DNA of 20,385 nucleotides from a virus. Each line of letters starts with the position of its first letter. The stretch's first letter is position 1. The translations under genes were made by a program, and so were the position numbers. The stretch lies in IMG/VR virus record IMGVR_UViG_3300006749_000195, positions 1 through 20,385 of that record, one strand, 5' to 3'. Positions 1 to 6,375 of this stretch are shown one piece after another. The notes under the pieces are model-generated. The model searched no databases. It saw only the letters and a program-made list of their open reading frames with translations, and had not been told where the DNA came from.

Positions 1-332
1 AACAATCTTTGTAGCATACTTCTTTTTACATCATCATTGTCTGTAGCTGTCTTTAAAGCTCCCTTAGCACCTTCTGCTAAAGCATTTGATGAACTTGTTT
101 GCATTGATGCGGGTAGATATTGCATGATACCCTGACCTATTTGTGATTGTGTAAAAGGTGTAAATCCAGAAGTTGACACACCAGGCACCATTTTACCACC
201 GTAGTATCCAGCTGCAGCACCAGTAATACCACCAAGTATTCGATTTAGACCAGATGCTCCTGCATCCTTATTTGCTTTATAGCCCTTGTATCCTCCGTAG
301 GCAGCTAGGGCATAAGGTAAAAATTGTAACAT
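1..332 (-). CDS. Gly/Ala-rich phage structural protein, 3' part outside window
   Basis: The reading frame opens at an ATG (332) preceded by a clear AAAGGAG Shine-Dalgarno (344-350) and runs without a stop through the left edge, so only the first 110 residues are visible. The N-terminus (MLQFLPYALAAYGGYKGYKA) and the following stretch are rich in Gly, Ala and Tyr, with an amphipathic or weakly hydrophobic segment around residues 28-48 (GLNRILGGITGAAAGYYGG). Similar low-complexity Gly/Ala-rich proteins near phage tail genes are often virion-internal or membrane-penetrating proteins; that role is inference only. It follows the glycosyltransferase cassette after a 47-nt gap that holds two inverted repeats. 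I do not recognise the family. Confidence 0.75.
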   Translation of the reverse strand, partial: MLQFLPYALAAYGGYKGYKANKDAGASGLNRILGGITGAAAGYYGGKMVPGVSTSGFTPFTQSQIGQGIMQYLPASMQTSSSNALAEGAKGALKTATDNDDVKRSMLQRL

Positions 333-379
333 CTAGTATATAACTCCTTTAAAGATCTTTAATGGTAAATATTACCATT
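333..379 (-). promoter_or_regulatory. Intergenic gap with two inverted repeats and an SD
   Basis: This is one of the few true gaps. Next to the stop of the glycosyltransferase gene lies a perfect 8-bp inverted repeat with a 3-nt loop (361-379, arms AATGGTAA / TTACCATT). Beside it is a 14-nt perfect palindrome TTAAAGATCTTTAA (349-362) that touches the SD of the next gene. There is no U-run after the hairpin in the direction of transcription, so it is not a classical intrinsic terminator. It could be a weak terminator, an RNA-processing or 3'-end-stabilising hairpin, or an operator. Confidence 0.4.
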
Positions 380-1291
380 TTACTTGTCTTTAATCAACTC
401 GTCAACAAATCGACCATCATACTGATGTTCACCAACATGTGTTATATTATCTAGAATATAAGAGTAACATTTACCGCCTATATCCTTCCATAATTTACAG
501 AATGCAAAATCTTCTCCTAGATATGTTTTAGTTTCTGGATCATGCATAGTATCAAAAAAGTTCCACATGTGAGGTTTAATTTCTGGTTTACCGTTAATGA
601 TAGTGTTTTGAACAATTTCTAGTTCTGGATAAGCTTTAATCATCTTATTTATAACTTCTCTTTTGATAAGCATACATCCAGTTGGTGAATGAGTTACTTC
701 TATAACACCATTATCCATTCTAATATCATTGTTATTTTCTACTCTCATTGGGTATTGATTCATTGATTTTCTTAAATCATCTGGTGTTTTTATTTCACCT
801 TTTTTAAACTTTTCAAATCCTTTTTCCCAAGAAAAGGTTTTTAGTGGGTAAGGAATAGATATTACATCTTTGTCTAATCCAACCATTTTAAAAATAGAAT
901 CAGGGTTAAAAGCTATATCAGAATCTATAAACAACATATGCGTTGAGTTAGATTCTAAAAATGCTGCAACACACAGATTTCTACCTTGTGTAACTAATGA
1001 TGATTTCATTAATTGAAATTGTACTGGTATTTTTTTCTGGTGACATGCTTGTTGAAACAATAATAACGCTTGTGTGTAATGTAAAGATACATCACTATGC
1101 ACTGGTGTGCACACTAATAATCTATAAGGTGCTTCTTCTAGTTGTAATTTAAATTCATCTTTTTTCTTCCAAAGAGGTGTAATAGCTTTTGAGTAATCTT
1201 GAGTTTTAGGTCTAGGTTTAAGAGGTTTAACTTGTACATCTTGAAGCGTTTGGTATGTGTCTTCATTTACATAAGTTTTATTTTTTTGCAT
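380..1291 (-). CDS. GT-A-like glycosyltransferase
   Basis: A 303-residue protein with the layout of a GT-A fold nucleotide-sugar glycosyltransferase of the type found in large marine phages. The Rossmann-like core starts near residue 57 (YRLLVCTPVHSDVS). The DxD-type metal/nucleotide-sugar motif is FIDSDIAF (D123-S-D125). Later elements are SPTGCMLIKREV (202-213), GEDFAFCKLW (249-258, a likely acidic catalytic region) and HVGEHQYDG (275-283, a His often used as the last metal ligand). The first 50 residues are charged and may be a linker. The start has an AAAAGGAG SD, and the gene overlaps the 3' end of the preceding GT-B gene by 14 nt. With the other two glycosyltransferase-like genes and carbamoyltransferase 1 it forms a tight cassette. 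Donor and acceptor sugars are unknown. Confidence 0.8.
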   Translation of the reverse strand: MQKNKTYVNEDTYQTLQDVQVKPLKPRPKTQDYSKAITPLWKKKDEFKLQLEEAPYRLLVCTPVHSDVSLHYTQALLLFQQACHQKKIPVQFQLMKSSLVTQGRNLCVAAFLESNSTHMLFIDSDIAFNPDSIFKMVGLDKDVISIPYPLKTFSWEKGFEKFKKGEIKTPDDLRKSMNQYPMRVENNNDIRMDNGVIEVTHSPTGCMLIKREVINKMIKAYPELEIVQNTIINGKPEIKPHMWNFFDTMHDPETKTYLGEDFAFCKLWKDIGGKCYSYILDNITHVGEHQYDGRFVDELIKDK

Positions 1292-2207
1292 GTAAAACTC
1301 CTTTTAAAAAATTTTCCCATTCCATGCCTTTTTTCTTCCAGCTATAAAATCTTTTGTAGTATTTTTGTTGCTCTGCTAAGTGTTCCTGCATAAAATCTTC
1401 ATGTAAATAACCTGCTGCAACTTCTATTGCATGTGCTGTAGCAATAGCCATATTCTCTAAATTATCTGTGTAATTAACATATACAGGCCATTCACCACAA
1501 GTTTCGTATAGAGCTCCTAAATTATTTGTAATTACATGTACTCCTGCTGACATTGCTTCGATTGCTGAGATACAAGAGGTTTCTTCAAATATACTAGGAT
1601 ATACAAACATGTCATAATTAGGCATCATCTCTAATATATATTCATGGGGTTTGTAACCAATGTAATTTACATTATGTAATTGTTTTGCCTGCTCGTAAAG
1701 GTCTTTAAAATGATCATCGTTCTGACTTTTAAAACCATCGCCATAAACTTGTGTTGAACTATAAACATCTAAAGTAATGTTAGTGTTTTTTATTTCTTGC
1801 ATTGCTCTTAATAAAACATTCAAGCCTCTCCATGGAGTACAGTGATGCACTAATTTAATTGGATCACCCTTCTTATATATTTTTCTTATCGGAAAACTTG
1901 TGCAACCATTTTTAATAACTATTGATTTGTCGGCTGGTATATCAAAAAAATATCTAAACTTCTCGTAGTTCCAATGGCTGTTAAACACATACCAATCATA
2001 TTCACTATGTCTGTTTTTGTTTGAAAAAAACTCTTGTAAGTTGGGTTGATCAAAAGAATTTTTTTGCCATAGAATATTTGGTTTTGTTGGGTGTAGAGGA
2101 ATTTTACCTGGTACAGAAGTGCATAATTGCACAGCTTTGACTAAATCTTCAGGACAATGCTTTAGCAGCATTTCCATTTGTAACTCTGTTCCGCCTCTAG
2201 GATTCAT
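1278..2207 (-). CDS. GT-B glycosyltransferase, family GT4-like
   Basis: A 309-residue group 1 (GT4-like) glycosyltransferase. Visible are the acceptor-loop motif GGTELQ (5-10), the domain-linking segment VIKNGCTS (97-104), the LVHHCTPWRGLNVLLRAM start of the C-terminal Rossmann domain (119-136), GYKPHEYI (184-191), and the E-x7-E donor-binding motif EETSCISAIEAMSAG (E209 and E217). It is shorter than usual for GT4 because it begins at the GGxE loop: the first beta strand that normally precedes this loop is missing, and an in-frame TAA directly precedes the ATG. No Shine-Dalgarno is seen; the start overlaps the end of the upstream gene by 11 nt, so translation is probably coupled. It likely transfers a sugar onto a glycan together with its neighbours; the substrate is unknown. 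Confidence 0.85.
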   Translation of the reverse strand: MNPRGGTELQMEMLLKHCPEDLVKAVQLCTSVPGKIPLHPTKPNILWQKNSFDQPNLQEFFSNKNRHSEYDWYVFNSHWNYEKFRYFFDIPADKSIVIKNGCTSFPIRKIYKKGDPIKLVHHCTPWRGLNVLLRAMQEIKNTNITLDVYSSTQVYGDGFKSQNDDHFKDLYEQAKQLHNVNYIGYKPHEYILEMMPNYDMFVYPSIFEETSCISAIEAMSAGVHVITNNLGALYETCGEWPVYVNYTDNLENMAIATAHAIEVAAGYLHEDFMQEHLAEQQKYYKRFYSWKKKGMEWENFLKGVLHAKK

Positions 2208-2760
2208 TTATAATATATATTTTTTCTCGGTTGTATAAGTCAATATCAGTTTTTTTAACATTAAATTGATTGTGAGGCAACACATTATATCCATCTAAAA
2301 ATCTTTTACGCAGTTCTTTAGCAGATTCTAAAAAGCCATACTTATTATAATTATGTTTATCGACCTCTTCAAAAAGACTATTGTTAATTATGTTATCTAA
2401 TATAACCATTGTGCCAGGCATGTTATTTTCTGATGCTACCATTGAATCATCCAAAGCTACTTCATTGTTTTCATATCTTTCTAAAATATTCATCCTTACA
2501 GGATCTAATTCATTGTAGAAATTTTTTTGTACATCCAAGTGGCCGCTAATAAATATACCTCCGTATCTATGTAAGATACAAGTTTTTACAAAATCTTTTT
2601 TTAAATAAAAATTTATGTTTTTAAAAAATTTAAGTTTGTCTTTATAATTTTTTTCTAAAAAGTCGTTAACTTCTTTTTCTTCCCAATGAATAAAAACAAA
2701 ATCATCAAATAAATTTTGACATCTTATATTGTCAAAGCTATGTATAATTTTATCTATCAT
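2197..2760 (-). CDS. Gly_transf_sug/OCH1-like small glycosyltransferase, degenerate DxD
   Basis: A 187-residue protein resembling the sugar-transferase families with a DxD sugar-binding region (Gly_transf_sug, as in capsule and OCH1-type enzymes). The best evidence is KKDFVKTCILHRYGG (54-68), which matches the family pattern of an Asp, a helix and Leu/His-Arg-Tyr-Gly-Gly. The usual GGIYLDxD continuation is replaced here by GGIFISGHLD (67-76), so only one Asp (D76) is left near the metal site. A later acidic stretch (ALDDSMVASENN, 102-113) corresponds to the region where these enzymes often have further substrate contacts. The start overlaps the carbamoyltransferase stop as ATGA, and the end overlaps the GT4 start. 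It may be active with altered metal binding, or inactive. Confidence 0.6.
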   Translation of the reverse strand: MIDKIIHSFDNIRCQNLFDDFVFIHWEEKEVNDFLEKNYKDKLKFFKNINFYLKKDFVKTCILHRYGGIFISGHLDVQKNFYNELDPVRMNILERYENNEVALDDSMVASENNMPGTMVILDNIINNSLFEEVDKHNYNKYGFLESAKELRKRFLDGYNVLPHNQFNVKKTDIDLYNREKIYIINES

Positions 2761-4259
2761 TTACCTACAATTGTATCTCCAATAACTAAAGAATCTAACT
2801 CTGAATTTTTTAGTAAAGCCAATGCATCTGAAGGTTTACCTGCTATTGGTTTACCATTATCATTTAAAGAAGTATTTAATAACATTGGCAATCCTGTAAT
2901 TTTTTTAAACTCTGATATCAACTCATAGTATATATTTAAATTAGGTTTTACAGTTTGTATTCTACTTGTGTTATCTATGTGTGAAATTGGTTCAAATACT
3001 TTATCTTTAAACTTAACGCTATACTTCATGAAATCACTTTCTCCTTCCCAATCAAAATAATCTTTTGTATCTTCCATCAGAATAGATGCAGCAAAAGGTC
3101 TGTAATCTTCTCTGTGTTTTACTTTGCTATTGAGAATGTGTTTTCCATTTTTAACTTCTGGGCTCATTAGTATAGATCTATTACCTAAAGCTCTAGGTCC
3201 AATCTCACCATGTCCTTGATACCAACCAATAATTTTACCATTAGCTAAATCTTCAGCAGTCTTTTTTATTGTTTCTGTTGATGGTTCTTTGTCTGGTTTC
3301 ATATCTGTTTGCCAGTAGGGGTAGCCAGTCTTATCAAATTTGGGTTGATTAAAGTGTTGTCTTAAAAATTCTATACAACCTAAAGATAGTCCTTCATCAT
3401 TGCAATGAGGAGGTATAATTAATTTAGGAAATTGTTTTCTTATTTGTGTATTGATACATACATTGTGAGCCACTCCGCCTGAGTAAGTTATGACATCACT
3501 TGATTTAGCATACTTCATAAAAAATTTAGGAAATGCAACCTCCATGTAATCGTGTAAAGTTCTTAGATAATCTATAAATTTATAATTAGCAGCTAACTCA
3601 CTGCCTACACATTTAACAAATTCATTAAAATCAAATATTTTTTTGGTATCGTTTAATTCAAACTGTGACATGTAATTATAATATTTTTGGTTTACATTAC
3701 CAAAGGCTTTCAAGGCCATGAGTTTACCAGCAGCATCATCACCAACTGCAAATATATTCATGTGCTGACCCATAAGAGCAAGTTGTTTGCCTAGAGAATA
3801 CATAGTCTCTAAAGTAAATACATCTACAAATTTATTGTCAGAGAATATACTGCAAGATCTTCTTAAATCACCAAACCCATCCAATACAAAATCAACATCA
3901 GCTTTATCTACAAGTGGCCAGTTAGATAAGCTGTGTGCATAATGATGGTCAACTCTAAATACTGGACAATCTAAATCAGTAAATGGTTTGTGTGGTATTA
4001 CAAATTTCTCGAATAGAGCTTGTGGATCTTCTTTTTTTAATTCTGGGTATCTAAAAATATCAACAACTATGGCTATTGCGTCTAGCTCAGATAATTTTAT
4101 ATTGAAATAATTTTCTATTTCACACCACTCGAATAGGTTGTTACACCCATAGTGTTTAATTTGATTATACCTTTCGTGCTTAAAATATTTTACTTTTGTT
4201 CCATCAGAATAAGAAATGTTGGAATCATGTTCACACAATCTAAGACCTAAAAACTTCAT
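2757..4259 (-). CDS. O-carbamoyltransferase 1 (NodU/CmcH/TobZ family)
   Basis: A 500-residue carbamoyltransferase with both expected domains. The N-terminal Kae1/ASKHA-like part starts FLGLRLCEHDSN (3-14), carries the metal-binding HHYAH (105-109), LDGFGD (126-131), the active-state loop MGQHMNIFAVGDDAAGKLMA (163-182) and the nucleotide-binding SGGVAHNVCIN (260-270). The C-terminal YrdC-like domain has the family signature GPRALGNRSIL (354-364), KHREDYRPFAAS (381-392) and LNTSLNDNGKPI (461-472). By family knowledge it activates carbamoyl phosphate with ATP to carbamoyl-adenylate and transfers the carbamoyl group to a hydroxyl of a small molecule, sugar or modified base. All diagnostic motifs are intact, so activity is expected. 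It is coupled by ATGA to an oxygenase-like gene upstream and to glycosyltransferase genes downstream. Confidence 0.95.
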   Translation of the reverse strand: MKFLGLRLCEHDSNISYSDGTKVKYFKHERYNQIKHYGCNNLFEWCEIENYFNIKLSELDAIAIVVDIFRYPELKKEDPQALFEKFVIPHKPFTDLDCPVFRVDHHYAHSLSNWPLVDKADVDFVLDGFGDLRRSCSIFSDNKFVDVFTLETMYSLGKQLALMGQHMNIFAVGDDAAGKLMALKAFGNVNQKYYNYMSQFELNDTKKIFDFNEFVKCVGSELAANYKFIDYLRTLHDYMEVAFPKFFMKYAKSSDVITYSGGVAHNVCINTQIRKQFPKLIIPPHCNDEGLSLGCIEFLRQHFNQPKFDKTGYPYWQTDMKPDKEPSTETIKKTAEDLANGKIIGWYQGHGEIGPRALGNRSILMSPEVKNGKHILNSKVKHREDYRPFAASILMEDTKDYFDWEGESDFMKYSVKFKDKVFEPISHIDNTSRIQTVKPNLNIYYELISEFKKITGLPMLLNTSLNDNGKPIAGKPSDALALLKNSELDSLVIGDTIVGK

Positions 4260-4768
4260 TCTACTATTTCAATGTTGCCGCTAATGGTCATAGTCTGATC
4301 ACTATTCTTAACCATATGTTGTAGATAACTTGGAAATACAACCATATCACCTTGAACAACATTAGGTTGTATTGTGGGTTGTATATAATGTTCAAGTCCT
4401 AAAGCATAAATCATGTCATATGCTGGGTGATAAAAAACAGTCTGGGGTTTTTGTATCTTCTCATAAATAGAAAAACTAAAATGTGATTTAGCATGCATAT
4501 GTCTATCTTGAAAAGTGTTTTGATAAATGTTTCGCCAAATTTGTATTAATCTTATTTTCTTTACATTTACATCAATAAGACAATTAGATATTTTATTTAG
4601 TAGATAGCTTTCACCATTTTCGCTAAAAACATTATCTTCTGGATTATCACTAAAAGAAGATAAAGTTCGACTACTCCAATGTTCCTTAAAATTTTTACTG
4701 CTAAGAAATAATTTTTGTGGTTCTATTTTAGTTACCCAAACAGGACTACCAAACAATTGTTGAAACAT
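4256..4768 (-). CDS. 2OG-Fe(II) oxygenase-like protein, 2OG-anchoring Arg missing
   Basis: 170 residues with the outline of a small double-stranded beta-helix 2-oxoglutarate/Fe(II) oxygenase of the phage 2OG-FeII_Oxy_5 kind. Strand LIQIWRNIYQNTFQDRHMHA (74-93) carries the first metal pair (H90, H92), and VVQGDMVVFPSYLQHMV (137-153) gives the typical Gly-Asp-phi-phi-phi-Phe-Pro-Ser...His segment with the distal ligand H151. The Arg that binds the C5 carboxylate of 2OG, expected about eight residues after the distal His, is not there: the aligned position is T159 in DQTMTISGN. It could bind a different co-substrate or be a non-catalytic partner. It starts in a TAATG overlap and ends in an ATGA overlap with carbamoyltransferase 1, so the two are translationally coupled. 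Confidence 0.7.
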   Translation of the reverse strand: MFQQLFGSPVWVTKIEPQKLFLSSKNFKEHWSSRTLSSFSDNPEDNVFSENGESYLLNKISNCLIDVNVKKIRLIQIWRNIYQNTFQDRHMHAKSHFSFSIYEKIQKPQTVFYHPAYDMIYALGLEHYIQPTIQPNVVQGDMVVFPSYLQHMVKNSDQTMTISGNIEIVE

Positions 4769-4968
4769 TATTCTTTGGTTTTACTAACTAACTCCAATTT
4801 TGCAACCTTTATTTCTAGGTCTTGTTGAAAATCATCCACAGTAGTGTCAGTGTTGGGATCAGCAACATCAGAATCAAAATGAGCTTTGCTATCATACACC
4901 TTACCTGTTCTTTTGTGCTTAACAATTTCTTTCGCTACCGCTGGTATCTTAATCAAATCGTCAGACAT
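4768..4968 (-). CDS. Small conserved-looking phage protein, 66 aa
   Basis: Starts MSDDLIKIPAVAKEIVKHKR and continues with a charged segment (TGKVYDSKAHFDSD, 21-34) and an acidic, Thr/Asp-rich stretch before a C-terminal helix rich in Lys and Glu. It has no membrane segment, no Cys and no catalytic motif. The pattern of a KHKRTGKVY strand followed by an acidic loop is one I associate with small hypothetical proteins recurrent in marine phages, but no function is known to me. It sits in a run of small genes and is joined to both neighbours by one-nucleotide TAATG overlaps, which strongly supports both its ends. Confidence 0.8.
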   Translation of the reverse strand: MSDDLIKIPAVAKEIVKHKRTGKVYDSKAHFDSDVADPNTDTTVDDFQQDLEIKVAKLELVSKTKE

Positions 4969-5189
4969 TATTTTATTACCTCTGTTTCATTTAACTTTTC
5001 GTTTCCTATTTGCTTATCTATTTTATACACTTCTGAACGTAATTCAACTGCTGCCCCCATTAATTTTCCTGCAAACTTAGCAGCTCCTTCAACAGATAAA
5101 TCAAAATATTTTTGTTTATTAATTATTTTTATTTCATCAAGTGTAAACTCAATTCTAAACTCTTTGCCTTGTATCCTCTTAAAAATCAT
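4968..5189 (-). CDS. Small hypothetical phage protein, 73 aa
   Basis: A soluble 73-residue protein: N-terminal beta-like segment KRIQGKEFRIEFTLDEIK (4-21), a middle helix with small residues (VEGAAKFAGKLMGAAVELRS, 33-52), and a charged Lys/Glu C-terminus. It has no Cys, no membrane segment and no recognisable catalytic motif. The alternating Ala/Gly helix suggests helix packing or oligomerisation. Its ATG lies in an ATGA overlap with the upstream 46-codon basic gene, and its TAA in a TAATG overlap with the next gene. Family not recognised. Confidence 0.75.
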   Translation of the reverse strand: MIFKRIQGKEFRIEFTLDEIKIINKQKYFDLSVEGAAKFAGKLMGAAVELRSEVYKIDKQIGNEKLNETEVIK

Positions 5190-5326
5190 ACTCTTCCTTG
5201 TCCTTTATAGCGTTGTTTTTTCATTCTTCTTTTCTCATCCTTATTTTTATTTTTCTTGTGTGCCCCAGGTCCTCTTTTCTTAGGTTTGTCTCTAGGTATA
5301 AAATGGGTAAATTTTTGTTTAGCCAT
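5186..5326 (-). CDS. Lys/Arg-rich small protein, 46 aa
   Basis: A 46-residue ORF beginning MAKQKFTHFIPRDKPKKRGP and ending KKQRYKGQGRV. Nineteen of 46 residues are Lys or Arg, against three acidic ones. The composition suggests binding to nucleic acid (packaged DNA, or RNA) or to an acidic protein face; this is inference. The gene is supported by its junctions: its TGA overlaps the next ATG (ATGA), and its ATG lies 8 nt inside the preceding gene. No Shine-Dalgarno is visible, so re-initiation by coupling is likely. Comparable tiny basic proteins recur near the tail genes of marine phages, as I recall them. Confidence 0.8.
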   Translation of the reverse strand: MAKQKFTHFIPRDKPKKRGPGAHKKNKNKDEKRRMKKQRYKGQGRV

Positions 5327-5663
5327 TCTGATCTGATCTGTTTATTAATGCATAAGATATTACTCCTTGAATTGCACTAGCTGTATCAGCTTGTATTTTT
5401 ATACTATCGCTTTCTTCTAACACTAAAACCTTACCCGCAACATCAGTCTCCGTAGAAGCGTTTGCAACAGTCTTGTGAAAAAATTCTATATTACTTGCTG
5501 CACTATTATCTTTTACTTTGCATTTAACCAAAATACTTCCTGCAGTTTGATTTGTTATATTCATACCTTTTATTAAAGCTCTTGATTGAGAATCAATAGT
5601 CAACACAGTTGTAAGATTACTTGTTGTCAGCTCAAAAGATTGATTCTTGTATTGTAAAGACAT
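5319..5663 (-). CDS. Putative virion-associated beta-sandwich protein, 114 aa
   Basis: A Ser/Thr/Asn/Ala-rich protein with regularly spaced short beta strands: SFELTTSNLTTVLTI (9-23), ALIKGMNITNQ (29-39), GSILVKCKVKD (42-52), VLVLEESDSIKIQA (79-92) and QGVISYALINR (99-109). This looks like a small beta-sandwich such as those decorating heads or tails. Strand pattern and composition resemble small structural proteins of cyanophages and pelagiphages, in which a strand of the type 'GDSLKVQA...GIVSYAL' recurs. It has no enzyme motif. The start is in a TAATG overlap with the upstream 54-aa gene; the end overlaps the 46-aa gene by 8 nt. The C-terminal codons include a short CTGAT direct repeat (about 5328-5340, plus strand). 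Confidence 0.7.
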   Translation of the reverse strand: MSLQYKNQSFELTTSNLTTVLTIDSQSRALIKGMNITNQTAGSILVKCKVKDNSAASNIEFFHKTVANASTETDVAGKVLVLEESDSIKIQADTASAIQGVISYALINRSDQNG

Positions 5664-5827
5664 TAATTATTAAACCAAGTAAATGCTTGGTCCTCCTCTG
5701 TTTGATCAACTTGAAACGTAGTATTAAGTTGGTCTTTTAAAGTTCTCAAGGCTTGTGCAATTTGCCTTTGGTTATCTTCAGTATATTCACTAGTAGGTTC
5801 TGGAATAATAATGTTAATTTTTGCCAT
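5663..5827 (-). CDS. Small acidic, Gln-rich phage protein, 54 aa
   Basis: A 54-residue ORF reading MAKINIIIPEPTSEYTEDNQ, then a predicted helix RQIAQALRTLKDQLNTTFQV (21-40), and an acidic, aromatic tail DQTEEDQAFTWFNN. The short N-terminal strand, Gln-rich amphipathic helix and acidic aromatic end match a tiny protein that I recall as common in marine phage tail regions, function unknown; it may be a coiled-coil accessory or chaperone. It ends in a TAATG overlap with the 114-aa gene and begins 2 nt after the oxygenase stop, so it exactly fills what would be a 166-nt gap. No SD is apparent before its ATG. Confidence 0.8.
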   Translation of the reverse strand: MAKINIIIPEPTSEYTEDNQRQIAQALRTLKDQLNTTFQVDQTEEDQAFTWFNN

Positions 5828-5829
5828 AG

Positions 5830-6375
5830 TTAAATATAAACCATATTAAATGATAATGCTAGTCGATCTTCTTGTGATCTATTAGTCTCTACCTCATGAG
5901 GCACCCAACACGGAAAAAATAGTATACCTTTTTCTACAGGTTTCAAAGAAAATTGATGCCAAAAACATTTGTCTTTTGAGTTTAAATCTTTGTGTTGAGC
6001 CACAGGGTTTGGGTTAGAAAATATTATGTTACCTGAATTTTTAGGTGTTCTCATATAATATACTCCAGACAAATCACATCCACCATGTATATGATTTTTG
6101 TTTCTAGAACCAGGTGGGTTTTTACAAATCCAAGCAGTTGTTATAGATACACTTTGATTTGTAGTATCCTTAAATAACTCTTCTATTTTATTTTTAGAAT
6201 ATGCAAAGGGTCCTACTGAACACAAATTTTGTGTTTGAATAGAACCATCTACAGAACTTTTCTGTGCCATGTAATTATTTTTTACTGATTCATCAAATAT
6301 TTTTAATAACAAATCAATATTTAAATTTAATTGTGAGCTCCATAATGGAGTTTCAAATAACTCATTTCGTATCAT
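5830..6375 (-). CDS. 2OG-Fe(II) oxygenase, 2OG-FeII_Oxy_5-like
   Basis: A complete small non-heme iron, 2-oxoglutarate-dependent oxygenase (181 aa). In numbering from the chosen Met: first metal ligands in NHIHGGCDLSGVYYM (H95, H97; residues 94-108), the TPKNSGNIIFSNPNP strand-turn (110-124), GILFFPCWVPHEV (150-162) with distal ligand H160, and the 2OG-anchoring Arg in EDRLALSFN (R171). These are the features of the 2OG-FeII_Oxy_5 family, found in many marine phages and predicted to hydroxylate an unknown substrate. The frame can be read from a TTG at 6381, but the ATG at 6375 is preferred because it forms an ATGA overlap with the stop of the upstream oxygenase gene, like its neighbours. All catalytic residues are present. 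Confidence 0.88.
   Translation of the reverse strand: MIRNELFETPLWSSQLNLNIDLLLKIFDESVKNNYMAQKSSVDGSIQTQNLCSVGPFAYSKNKIEELFKDTTNQSVSITTAWICKNPPGSRNKNHIHGGCDLSGVYYMRTPKNSGNIIFSNPNPVAQHKDLNSKDKCFWHQFSLKPVEKGILFFPCWVPHEVETNRSQEDRLALSFNMVYI

Noticed and set aside
361-379. Intrinsic terminator after the glycosyltransferase cassette
   Set aside because: The stem is AT-rich and is followed by ATTAAAGATC rather than a U-run on the transcribed strand.
1199-1393. Open frames on the plus strand (for example 1199-1393, 4822-5283, 9519-9782, 12157-12375, 15187-15426, 18240-18479)
   Set aside because: All lie antisense to strongly supported minus-strand genes, have unnatural amino-acid composition and lack SD sequences and neighbours.
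2197-2225. Programmed frameshift joining the 187-aa gene to the GT4 gene
   Set aside because: The GT4 frame has a stop directly before its ATG, after the A-rich run, so a slip at that run could not yield a fused product. Plain coupling explains the overlap.
5327-5340. CTGAT direct repeat
   Set aside because: Fewer than three copies of a 5-nt unit within codons of the 114-aa protein; likely chance.
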